DNA from: Flammeovirgaceae bacterium UBA2371
Lineage (GTDB): Bacteria > Bacteroidota > Bacteroidia > Cytophagales > Cyclobacteriaceae
Direction of reading: 5' to 3'
Length of the DNA stretch: 13,259 nucleotides
NCBI GenBank assembly: GCA_002345965.1
Contig: DDTF01000031.1
Span: 85,205-98,463 of the forward strand
Made by a program: the position numbers and the translations under genes. Under the pieces are notes generated by a model. That model made no database searches. It saw only the letters and a list, made by a program, of their open reading frames with translations, and was not told the DNA's origin. Shown one piece after another: positions 1-6,529 of this stretch (position 1 is the first letter of the stretch; every line of letters starts with the position of its first letter).

Positions 1-1347
1 AGTCTTGCCCGTGCAATTTCTATAGGATTGAAAAATAATTTTGATGTTCAAATTGAGCAGCTTAATGTAGAAATCGCTCAGAGCAACAATACCTGGGGAC
101 AGGCTGGAAGATATCCCACTATCAGCTTTGCCGCCAATCAAAACAACAGTGTGGTACAACGCAAACCGGCCAACCCATTTGCTGTTGCTGGTCGAAATAT
201 TTCAGACAACATCAACGGACAGTTGGATGTACAGCTTATTCTATTTGATGGTTTTTCAATAAGAGTTAATAAGCAAAGATTAGATCAACTGGAGAAACTA
301 AGTTACGGCAACTCCACTTTTGTGATGGAAACCACCCTTCAATCCATCATTTTGGCCTATTATCAGGCATTATTGGAGAAGGAAAGACTCCAGATTTTGG
401 AGAACAATATGTCCTTTTCCAAGGAGCGATACGACTACGTGAAACTGAGAAAGGAGCTGGGAGGGGCTATTTCCTTTGATGTTCTCCAGGAACAAAATAA
501 CTATCTCACCGACTCAGCCAATGTACTGCTGCAAGGAATTGTTTACAAAAACTCATTGCGACAACTTAATTTATTGCTCAACGAGAATATGCAAAAAAGC
601 TATGAGCTCGTTGACTCGCTATCGTATAAACATGAAGTTTATGATTATGATGACCTGAGGTCTAAAATGGTGAGCTCTAATACAAACCTCAAAAACCAAT
701 ATATAAATCAGGAAATACTAAGGAGCAACACTAAACTTCAGGAAGCCAATTTATACCCGACTATTTCGATAAATGTTGGCGGAAATGGAAGTCTGGATCA
801 GCTGAATGCAAATTTCAGAACGCCTACTGGAAATACCGTGACCAACACTGTAGGATTTGTCAATGGAAACTCTGCTGAGCCTGTTACCAACACAGTGAAT
901 GAAACTGCACTCATGCCACTAACACAAACAGGAAATTCTTATGGAGGCTATGCTAATCTTTCCCTCAGGGTTAATTTGTTCAATGGCGGTCAAATCAAAA
1001 GGGCTATTGAAAACTCAAGGGTTCAGGAGAAAATTGCCGAACTGAATACCGACCAACTTAAGTTGTCGCTGGAGAATGACCTTCTGGCCAATTATGATAT
1101 GTACAACCTGCGCAACCAGTTGGTAAGCATCGCGCTCACCAAATTAAAAGCGGCAGACCTGAACCTAGACCTCGCCAATGAAAGATACCGGAATGGAGCG
1201 CTAAGCGCCATTGACTTGAGGATTGTTCAGGAGAACGCCCGAAATGCTGCCCTGGATGCCTATCTGGCTATCTTTAACAGTATATCCTCCAAGATAGGAT
1301 TGATTAGAATTACAGGAGGGCTGATAGATCAGGCTCCCAGAAATTAA
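1..1347 (+). CDS. TolC-family outer-membrane efflux protein, 5' partial
   Basis: The reading frame is open from the first base of the window, so the true start lies upstream. The TTG at 28 is internal, because in-frame codons before it (S-L-A-R-A-I-S-I-G) read as a normal TolC N-terminal helix. About 448 codons are present. Two homologous halves typical of outer-membrane efflux proteins are visible. The first has helical residues about 10-35 followed by a GRYPTISF strand. The second has a helix and the matching NLYPTISINVGG strand near residue 250. The C-terminus has the familiar RYRNGALSAIDLRIVQENAR helix and ends near ITGGLI. Proteins of this family trimerise into a periplasm-spanning channel and work with an inner-membrane transporter and an adaptor; such partners would be expected upstream, outside the window. 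The substrate cannot be told. The signal peptide is not in the window. The TAA stop lies 1 bp from the converging scpA stop. Confidence 0.92.
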   Translation, partial: SLARAISIGLKNNFDVQIEQLNVEIAQSNNTWGQAGRYPTISFAANQNNSVVQRKPANPFAVAGRNISDNINGQLDVQLILFDGFSIRVNKQRLDQLEKLSYGNSTFVMETTLQSIILAYYQALLEKERLQILENNMSFSKERYDYVKLRKELGGAISFDVLQEQNNYLTDSANVLLQGIVYKNSLRQLNLLLNENMQKSYELVDSLSYKHEVYDYDDLRSKMVSSNTNLKNQYINQEILRSNTKLQEANLYPTISINVGGNGSLDQLNANFRTPTGNTVTNTVGFVNGNSAEPVTNTVNETALMPLTQTGNSYGGYANLSLRVNLFNGGQIKRAIENSRVQEKIAELNTDQLKLSLENDLLANYDMYNLRNQLVSIALTKLKAADLNLDLANERYRNGALSAIDLRIVQENARNAALDAYLAIFNSISSKIGLIRITGGLIDQAPRN

Positions 1348-1348
1348 T

Positions 1349-2113
1349 CTATTCTGAAACAATTTCTGCTTCCGGTTTTTTGATCCAGAAGTTATTGTAC
1401 CCTTCACCCACTTGTATGTCCAACAGACCGTTGGCGAGCATTTCCAGAATTGCCAGAAAATTAAAAATCAACGAAATGCGCGTTGGCGCTTCTTTAAAAA
1501 GTTCGGTAAAGGCAATTCTTGATTTAGTTTCCAACTCCGATTTGATGTATTGCTTCTGGCCATCGATGGTAAAAGGATATTGAATAACCTGATGTACAGG
1601 TTTATTTTTTTCTTCTTCCTGTCTTTTTAAAACTTTTTCAAAAACAGTGAGCAGCTTGAATAGATCTACATCCTGAAGCTCAGCCTCCACGTTGGTACTT
1701 TCAGCAAGCGAACGAAGTTCCTTCATGATGTTTCCGCGCTTCTCCTTCATCAATTCGTTCTCTTCCATTTTGTGGAAGTCATCAATCACAGATTTGTACT
1801 TTTTGTACTCGAGCAAATGTTTGATGAGTTCTTCACGAGGATCTACTTCATTGCCTTCTGCATCTATTTGAGGACGAGGAAGCAGCATCTTTGATTTGAT
1901 TCTCATCAACGTAGCAGCCACAAGAATAAACTCGCTGGCTACCTCCACATTTAGGTTTTCTAAATGATGCATGTACTCCAGAAAGTCGTTGGTTATGGTG
2001 GCAATGGGAATGTCGTAGATATCCAGCTCATCCCGCTCAATAAAGAACAGCAGCAGGTCAAAAGGGCCCTCAAAAAGGGGCAATCTTACTTCAAATGTCT
2101 CTTTGGTCGTCAT
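1349..2113 (-). CDS. scpA: Segregation and condensation protein A (ScpA)
   Basis: ScpA is the kleisin subunit that bridges the SMC heads and, with ScpB, forms the bacterial condensin that compacts and segregates chromosomes. The 254-residue product opens with the kleisin signature RLPLFEGPFDLLLFFIERDE (residues 10-29) and continues with DIYDIPIATITNDFLEYMHHLE and VASEFILVAATLMRIKSKMLLPR, the best-conserved ScpA blocks. A charged helical linker follows, then a C-terminal winged-helix segment (SRIAFTELF to FNFLAILEMLANGLL) that contacts the SMC head. I chose ATG 2113. The frame runs open to a TTG at 2143, but the ten extra residues (beginning MCAVLNTF) look unlike the family, and homologues begin close to the FEVRLPLFEGP block. 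No scpB is in the window. The gene is divergent from dxs and converges with the efflux gene. Confidence 0.95.
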   Translation of the reverse strand: MTTKETFEVRLPLFEGPFDLLLFFIERDELDIYDIPIATITNDFLEYMHHLENLNVEVASEFILVAATLMRIKSKMLLPRPQIDAEGNEVDPREELIKHLLEYKKYKSVIDDFHKMEENELMKEKRGNIMKELRSLAESTNVEAELQDVDLFKLLTVFEKVLKRQEEEKNKPVHQVIQYPFTIDGQKQYIKSELETKSRIAFTELFKEAPTRISLIFNFLAILEMLANGLLDIQVGEGYNNFWIKKPEAEIVSE

Positions 2114-2118
2114 CGCTG

Positions 2119-2126
2119 CAAAAGTA
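2119..2126 (-). promoter_or_regulatory. Candidate -7 box (TACTTTTG) for scpA
   Basis: Read on the minus strand, TACTTTTG matches the Bacteroidota TAnnTTTG -7 consensus. It ends 5 nt before the scpA ATG at 2113. No good TTTG -33 box stands at 19-21 bp; the nearest, at 2144-2141, leaves only 14 bp. If real, the transcript would be leaderless or nearly so. The call rests on the octamer and its position only. Confidence 0.35.
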
Positions 2127-2309
2127 TTCAAAACTGCACACAAAACCTTTCAGCTTGAAAAATGGCATCTTAAATTAATCCGGTCTTCCCGCGGTATTTT
2201 AAGGATAAAGGCGCTACAATGGGCAAAAACATATTTTGCGTTAAATTTGCCTTTGGTTTTGAAAGAAAATACCCAAAACACTTACCTTAAGTAATTGTTA
2301 AGGGATAAA

Positions 2310-2317
2310 TACGTTTC
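2310..2317 (+). promoter_or_regulatory. Weak -7-like box (TACGTTTC) before dxs
   Basis: TACGTTTC differs from TAnnTTTG only at the last base and ends 6 nt before the dxs ATG at 2324. A second octamer, TAAATTTG at 2242-2249, matches perfectly but lies 74 bp upstream of the ATG and also lacks a -33 box. Either could drive dxs; the sequence does not decide. The rest of the 210-bp scpA-dxs gap shows no other clear element. Confidence 0.25.
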
Positions 2318-2323
2318 AAAGTA

Positions 2324-4249
2324 ATGCTGATAAAACCCGGAAAATTACTCAGTCAAATAAACAGCCCTGATGACGTCAAAAAGCTTGATCAGGCTCAATT
2401 GGTTAAGCTGTGTGAAGAGCTAAGGCAGTTTATCGTAGACAATGTCTCTGTCTATGGAGGCCATTTTGGGGCAAGTCTGGGGGTCACGGAGCTTACTGTG
2501 GCGTTGCACTATGTTTTTAACACGCCCAACGATCAGTTGGTTTGGGATGTAGGTCATCAGGCCTACGGGCACAAAATTTTAACAGGAAGAAAAGACGTAT
2601 TTCACACCAACAGAATGTACGGTGGAATTTCCGGGTTCCCCAAAAGGAAAGAAAGTGAGTATGACGCTTTTGGTGTTGGTCACTCTTCAACATCAGTTTC
2701 GGCAGCCCTGGGGATGGCCGTTGCCTCCAAATACAAAGGTGATCACGAAAAACAGCATATTGCTGTAATTGGCGATGGTGCGCTAACGGGTGGCATCGCG
2801 TTCGAAGGGCTGAACCATGCTGGAGTTTCAGATTCCAATATCCTCATTATCCTCAATGACAATTGCATGTCCATTGATCCTAATGTTGGCGCGCTTAAGG
2901 ATTATCTCACGGACATCACTACGTCAAAAGCTTATAACAAACTCAAAGATGAAGTTTGGAATTTGTTGGGCAAACTTTCCCACTTTGGAAAGAACGCGCA
3001 GGAGATTGTCTCTAAAATTGAAAATGGAATTAAATCCACCCTGCTAAGTCAAAGTAATTTATTTGAATCTCTTAACCTGCGATATTTTGGACCTGTTGAT
3101 GGTCATGATGTAGATCATTTAGTAGCTGTTCTCAATGACCTGAAACAAATAAAAGGACCAAAAATACTGCATTGCGTAACTGTTAAAGGCAAAGGTTTCG
3201 GGCCTGCCGAAAGCGGAAATAAAACTACCTGGCATGCACCCGGTACGTTTGATAAGATAACTGGTGAAATCTTTAAAAAAACACACGACAAGCCCCAGCC
3301 TCCAAAATACCAGGATGTGTTTGGCCATACGTTGGTGGAACTGGCCAAATCCAATGACAAGATTATGGGTATTACCCCTGCAATGCCATCCGGGTCATCC
3401 ATGAACATCATGATGAAAGAAATGCCTGACCGCGCCTTTGACGTAGGCATTGCTGAGCAGCATGCAGTAACTTTTTCTGCAGGATTAGCTACTCAGGGCT
3501 TGATCCCTTTTTGTAACATTTACAGCTCCTTTATGCAGCGTGCCTATGACCAGGTGGTGCATGATGTATGTATTCAAAATCTACCCGTTAATTTCTGTTT
3601 GGACAGGGCTGGCTTTGCAGGGGCTGATGGACCTACCCATCATGGAGCTTATGATATTGCGTATTTCAGGTGTTTGCCCAATATGATTGTGGCCAGCCCT
3701 ATGAATGAGCAAGAGTTGCGTAACCTGATGTTTACGGCAGCAAAACCAAGGGATGAACAGGCTTTCTCCATTCGATACCCCAGAGGACAAGGTGTGATGC
3801 CTGAGTGGAGAACTCCGATGGAAGAAATTGAAATTGGCACGGGCAGGTTGATTAAGGAAGGTGAAGAATTAGCCATTTTAACGATAGGCCACATTGGAAA
3901 TTACGCAGTGGAAGTTTGCGAAGAGCTGTCTTCCAGGGGAATCGAGATTGCCCATTATGATTTGCGTTTTGCCAAACCGTTGGACGAAGCTTTACTTCAT
4001 GAAGTATTCAGTACCTACAAAAAGATAATAACCATTGAAGATGGTTGTGTGCAGGGAGGTGTAGGCAGCGCTGTGTTGGAATTTATGGCAGACAATCGTT
4101 ATCACGCGGAGGTGATAAGACTAGGAATTCCTGATCGTATTGTTGAACATGGTGAACAAATTGAACTTCACCGCGAGTGCGGTTTCGACCCAGAGGGCAT
4201 CAAAAAGGTGGTGATGCAAATGCTTGAGCCTGTAACAAGGCCATCTTAA
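2324..4249 (+). CDS. dxs: 1-deoxy-D-xylulose-5-phosphate synthase
   Basis: DXS condenses pyruvate with glyceraldehyde 3-phosphate, using thiamine diphosphate, to give 1-deoxy-D-xylulose 5-phosphate. This is the entry step of the MEP isoprenoid pathway, and the product also feeds thiamine and pyridoxal synthesis. The 641-residue length is normal. Visible motifs are GGHFGASLG with the catalytic His47, DVGHQAYGHKILTGR (75-89), and the ThDP/Mg-binding GDGALTGG (150-157) followed by NDN at 178-180. In the second half come DVGIAEQHAV with catalytic Glu378 and the DRAGFAGADGPTHHG block, then a transketolase C-terminal domain. Cys181 and Asp185 stand in the NDNCMSID segment where E. coli has Glu and Ser, a substitution I believe is common in this phylum. 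ATG 2324 gives a family-typical N-terminus. An alpha/beta hydrolase gene follows 7 bp after the stop, so the two are probably co-transcribed. Confidence 0.97.
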   Translation: MLIKPGKLLSQINSPDDVKKLDQAQLVKLCEELRQFIVDNVSVYGGHFGASLGVTELTVALHYVFNTPNDQLVWDVGHQAYGHKILTGRKDVFHTNRMYGGISGFPKRKESEYDAFGVGHSSTSVSAALGMAVASKYKGDHEKQHIAVIGDGALTGGIAFEGLNHAGVSDSNILIILNDNCMSIDPNVGALKDYLTDITTSKAYNKLKDEVWNLLGKLSHFGKNAQEIVSKIENGIKSTLLSQSNLFESLNLRYFGPVDGHDVDHLVAVLNDLKQIKGPKILHCVTVKGKGFGPAESGNKTTWHAPGTFDKITGEIFKKTHDKPQPPKYQDVFGHTLVELAKSNDKIMGITPAMPSGSSMNIMMKEMPDRAFDVGIAEQHAVTFSAGLATQGLIPFCNIYSSFMQRAYDQVVHDVCIQNLPVNFCLDRAGFAGADGPTHHGAYDIAYFRCLPNMIVASPMNEQELRNLMFTAAKPRDEQAFSIRYPRGQGVMPEWRTPMEEIEIGTGRLIKEGEELAILTIGHIGNYAVEVCEELSSRGIEIAHYDLRFAKPLDEALLHEVFSTYKKIITIEDGCVQGGVGSAVLEFMADNRYHAEVIRLGIPDRIVEHGEQIELHRECGFDPEGIKKVVMQMLEPVTRPS

Positions 4250-4256
4250 GCCCATA

Positions 4257-5033
4257 ATGTCCCCCATCAATTATAAAATAAGAGGTAAGGGTTTGCCGGT
4301 TATCCTTATACACGGATTTTGTGAAACCGGAGAGATTTGGGACGCACTGGCGAAAAGTCTTGTTGATCATTTTCAAGTTATCACCATAGATCTGCCTGGG
4401 TTTGGCAAAAGCCCTCTGCCTAAAGGCAACTTTACTTTGGATGAAGTTGGCCTCCTCTTAAATGGATGGGTCGCTGAACAAGGATTTAAAAACCCTATCC
4501 TTTTGGGTCACTCACTTGGAGGATATGTGACGCTCGCTATGGTAAAGCAAAACTCTGAATTATATGCTGGTTTTGGACTTATCCATTCCACTGCCCGACC
4601 AGACAATGATCTTAAAAAAGTCAATAGGGATAAGGTCATCGAGTTTGTGCATGAACACGGGGTGAAGCCCTTTGTCAATTCATTTGTTCCCAGCTTGTAT
4701 TACACCAAGGATCATCCATCAATGGATTTCGTCCATAAAATAGCATCTTCAACCTCAGAAGTGACATTTTTATCATACACTGCTGCCATGCGTGATAGAC
4801 CTTCCAGTGAAGAGGTCATCAGAAAATCCACCATACCAGTGCTGATCGTGGCTGGGCAAAATGACACAGTAGTGGAGTCGGAAAGCCTTGCAGAACAGGC
4901 TAGGTTAAATGATAAAGTCATCTTCCACAACCTTGCCCATGTTGGCCATATGGGGATGTTCGAAGCGGAACCTGAACTCACGTCCGTTATTATTGAATTC
5001 GTTTCCAGGGTTACCAAGCCTGGTGCAGGGTAG
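4257..5033 (+). CDS. Alpha/beta-fold hydrolase
   Basis: This is a 258-residue cytosolic alpha/beta hydrolase without a signal peptide. HGF at 19-21 forms the oxyanion-hole region, DLPGFGKS (45-52) is the usual strand-loop, and GHSLGG (84-89) is the nucleophile elbow with Ser86. Asp203 in AGQNDTVV and His231 in VGHMGMFE complete a Ser-Asp-His triad, so the enzyme should be active. A helical cap lies at about 110-185. The substrate cannot be inferred: the family includes esterases, C-C hydrolases and haloperoxidase-like members. The gene starts 7 bp after dxs on the same strand and ends in a terminator hairpin, so dxs-hydrolase looks like a two-gene operon. That could hint at a link to isoprenoid metabolism, but physical linkage is the only evidence. 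The TAG stop is inside the terminator stem. Confidence 0.9.
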   Translation: MSPINYKIRGKGLPVILIHGFCETGEIWDALAKSLVDHFQVITIDLPGFGKSPLPKGNFTLDEVGLLLNGWVAEQGFKNPILLGHSLGGYVTLAMVKQNSELYAGFGLIHSTARPDNDLKKVNRDKVIEFVHEHGVKPFVNSFVPSLYYTKDHPSMDFVHKIASSTSEVTFLSYTAAMRDRPSSEEVIRKSTIPVLIVAGQNDTVVESESLAEQARLNDKVIFHNLAHVGHMGMFEAEPELTSVIIEFVSRVTKPGAG

Positions 5034-5050
5034 GGTTACCCTTGCTTTTT
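5025..5050 (+). terminator. Intrinsic terminator of the dxs-hydrolase operon
   Basis: GGGTA (5028-5032) pairs with TACCC (5037-5041) around a GGGT loop. The stem extends as GCA (5025-5027) with TGC (5043-5045) over one bulged T, followed directly by five T residues (5046-5050). The hydrolase TAG stop (5031-5033) lies in the stem and loop, so a terminating ribosome would cover part of the hairpin. Confidence 0.6.
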
Positions 5051-5102
5051 ACGCTAAAACTGTGCTAAATTGTATTGTTTTCTCATATATTTGAGTTACC
5101 AG

Positions 5103-5135
5103 TTGGCCGTAGTGAGGTATAGATTATTATATTTG
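5103..5135 (+). promoter_or_regulatory. Probable promoter of the membrane/zinc-ribbon gene
   Basis: TATATTTG at 5128-5135 is a perfect TAnnTTTG -7 box. A TTG at 5103-5105, a partial match to TTTG, lies 22 bp upstream. Transcription would start near 5140, giving a leader of about 30 nt before ATG 5173. A second identical TATATTTG at 5086-5093 has no -33 box at the right distance and may be a weaker alternative. Confidence 0.5.
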
Positions 5136-5172
5136 TTATCCTGAATAAAAGAAACGATAAAAAAATAGCATT

Positions 5173-5925
5173 ATGAATGAAGGCGCTTTACCCTCTTATG
5201 ATTCGTGGAACAGTCTTGCTGCGAATATCGCTATGGCGTGTTGGGCAGCGGGGTTGCTCATAATTTTGGGTTATTTCCTGAAATTAATGACTACTTCCGA
5301 TAGTAAGACTAAGTACGATTTCATTAACAAGTATGAGATTAAAGTGCTATGGATTGCAGCACTTATCATAGTAATTGGCGCGTGCTTTTTTGCCAATGCA
5401 AATATCATCGAACTTAATGCGCTGTGGATTTTTGTTAGGGTGTTCACTACCGTTTCCATGGGTATGATTGTGGCTTTGATTATTCAAAACCTACTTAAAT
5501 TCTACTATCCGTTCTTTATCGAAAAGAGACTGAAGGTGTTGCGTTATAAGCCAAGGATTTCCCCTAAAACTGGCAAGCCAATGAAATTGCTAAGTGAAGA
5601 GGAAGAAGATGCTTACCTGGATGAAGGTATGCAGGCGGAAGAGAATTTGTTCTCTATGGACTATGATGTTTGGAAAGATGATGAAACAGGATATATAAAA
5701 ATTGAAAAATATTCTGGTCACCTTCATGCTATACAATGTCCTGAATGTAATTACCAAACATTTAAAGTGGTACGTGAGGAGATTGTGCGCGAGCCAACAG
5801 CCACTGAGGAAGGTGAATTGTTAAAGCATTATCAGTGTGGATACTGCGGCAACAAGGCCAGAAAAACAGTTAATCTTAAAGTTTCTTCAAAACTTCAGGA
5901 AGAATCTCAAGCTGCAACGGCCTAA
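5173..5925 (+). CDS. Unknown membrane protein with C-terminal zinc ribbon
   Basis: I do not recognise a named family. The 250-residue product has three hydrophobic spans at about 16-38, 57-78 and 83-108. A basic stretch follows (KRLKVLRYKPRISPKTGKPMK, 118-138), then an acidic segment (SEEEEDAYLDEG, 141-152). The C-terminal soluble part holds two cysteine knuckles, CPEC (189-192) and CGYC (222-225), spaced as in a zinc ribbon. The positive-rich region after span 3 suggests that the tail is cytosolic. The ordered soluble domain, well-formed start and own promoter argue for a real gene. It stands alone: a terminator precedes it and another follows it. A zinc ribbon on a membrane anchor could bind nucleic acid or protein, but no enzymatic motif is visible, so function is left open. 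Confidence 0.85.
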   Translation: MNEGALPSYDSWNSLAANIAMACWAAGLLIILGYFLKLMTTSDSKTKYDFINKYEIKVLWIAALIIVIGACFFANANIIELNALWIFVRVFTTVSMGMIVALIIQNLLKFYYPFFIEKRLKVLRYKPRISPKTGKPMKLLSEEEEDAYLDEGMQAEENLFSMDYDVWKDDETGYIKIEKYSGHLHAIQCPECNYQTFKVVREEIVREPTATEEGELLKHYQCGYCGNKARKTVNLKVSSKLQEESQAATA

Positions 5926-5946
5926 AGCATTTGCAAATGATATTAT

Positions 5947-5974
5947 AAAAAAAGCCCCAGCAGGGGCTTTTTTT
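5947..5974. terminator. Bidirectional intrinsic terminator
   Basis: AGCCCC (5953-5958) pairs with GGGGCT (5963-5968) around loop AGCA. Seven A residues before and seven T residues after extend it to a 12-bp perfect palindromic stem with a U-tract in both directions. It lies 21 bp after the membrane-protein stop on the plus strand. On the minus strand it begins within the TAA stop of the 84-residue gene, so it should end both transcripts. Confidence 0.9.
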
Positions 5975-6227
5975 ATTGTGTGATGACTGGGAGTTTTATT
6001 TGATCGTAATAAAATTTCATTCGGCTGTGTGAAGTGTCAAGTCTGGTGATTTTTTCTATGCGCGCTTGTTTGTGGTTGAAGAAAACCTCAACGTAAAACC
6101 CACCCAATAAATACAGATTAACCTTGAAGCCATAATATCGAATGGCCATTACAAAATTTCCATTGGTGTAGAGCGTATTGATTTTTTGATCAAACGAATA
6201 GTCGTTAAATTCTTTCCAGGTGATCAT
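5973..6227 (-). CDS. Conserved-looking hypothetical small protein (84 aa)
   Basis: I cannot name a family with certainty. The 84-residue product begins MITWKEFNDYSFDQKINTLY and contains an aromatic-rich central part (VMAIRYYGFKVNLYLLGGFY, 27-46), then VEVFFNHKQARIEKI and a C-terminal SRMKFYYDQIKLP segment. The alternating hydrophobic and polar pattern suggests a small alpha plus beta fold without membrane spans or signal peptide. The frame is open back to 6329, but that extension runs into the tRNA-His promoter and looks unlike coding sequence, so I chose ATG 6227. TATATTTT (6250-6243) upstream is a one-mismatch -7 box. The stop codon overlaps the shared terminator, which fits a real gene end. 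The net charge is modestly positive. No role can be assigned. Confidence 0.65.
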   Translation of the reverse strand: MITWKEFNDYSFDQKINTLYTNGNFVMAIRYYGFKVNLYLLGGFYVEVFFNHKQARIEKITRLDTSHSRMKFYYDQIKLPVITQ

Positions 6228-6322
6228 GATTCGAACATACCTAAAATATACTGGATGGTCAATGAGGCAGGATGTGCAAAAACTTGAGATGGAGGAAAGC
6301 AAAAGCGAGGATCTAAATTCAT

Positions 6323-6353
6323 TTTGCAAATTGTTTCACCCTGCCTACCTTTG
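6323..6353 (+). promoter_or_regulatory. Promoter of tRNA-His (TTTG-N19-TACCTTTG)
   Basis: TTTG at 6323-6326 and TACCTTTG at 6346-6353 match the Bacteroidota housekeeping consensus at every fixed position with a 19-bp spacer. Transcription should start a few bases after 6353, leaving a precursor leader of roughly 10 nt before the mature tRNA. This is the clearest promoter in the window and serves to calibrate the others. Confidence 0.88.
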
Positions 6354-6367
6354 CGGTTCTAAAAACG

Positions 6368-6441
6368 GTGGATGTAGCTCAGTTGGTTAGAGCACCAGAT
6401 TGTGATTCTGGGGGTCGCGGGTTCGAGCCCCGTCTTTCACC
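6368..6441 (+). tRNA. tRNA-His (anticodon GUG)
   Basis: The cloverleaf is complete. The D stem is GCTC/GAGC (6377-6380/6390-6393) and the anticodon stem CCAGA/TCTGG (6395-6399/6407-6411), with loop TTGTGAT placing GTG at 6402-6404. The variable region is GGGTC, and the T stem is 6417-6421/6429-6433 around TTCGAGC. The acceptor arms are GTGGATG and CTTTCAC. Position 6367 supplies the extra 5' G (G-1) that identifies tRNA-His, facing the discriminator C at 6441. CCA is not encoded, so it must be added by the nucleotidyltransferase. The acceptor stem contains a T6-T67 mismatch (6373/6435) and a G4-T69 wobble (6371/6437), and the T stem closes with G-T (6417/6433). The gene stands alone with its own promoter and terminator. 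Confidence 0.96.
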
Positions 6442-6448
6442 CTAAAGT

Positions 6449-6476
6449 AAAAAAGCCCCTTCTTGGGGCTTTTTTT
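6449..6476. terminator. Intrinsic terminator after tRNA-His
   Basis: AGCCCC (6454-6459) pairs with GGGGCT (6465-6470) around loop TTCTT. Six A residues precede the arms and seven T residues (6470-6476) end the unit, so it can act in both directions. It ends 54 bp beyond the pyrC stop, which converges from the other strand, and can also stop that transcript. The arms are identical to those of the terminator at 5953-5968. Confidence 0.9.
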
Positions 6477-6529
6477 ATGGCTATTGGTTAACACCAGTTT
6501 GAATCGAAGAGTTGGTTGTCCACGTTGGA

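Noticed and set aside
2242..2249. TAAATTTG as the main dxs promoter
   Set aside because: The octamer is perfect, but there is no TTTG at a fitting distance, so it is mentioned only as an alternative.
3115..3450. 111-codon open frame on the minus strand inside dxs
   Set aside because: It lies wholly antisense to conserved DXS sequence, shows no protein-like pattern, and has no promoter.
6228..6329. N-terminal extension of the 84-residue gene by 34 codons
   Set aside because: It would overlap the -33 box of the tRNA-His promoter, and its Ser/Leu/Cys-rich stretch does not look like part of the same protein.
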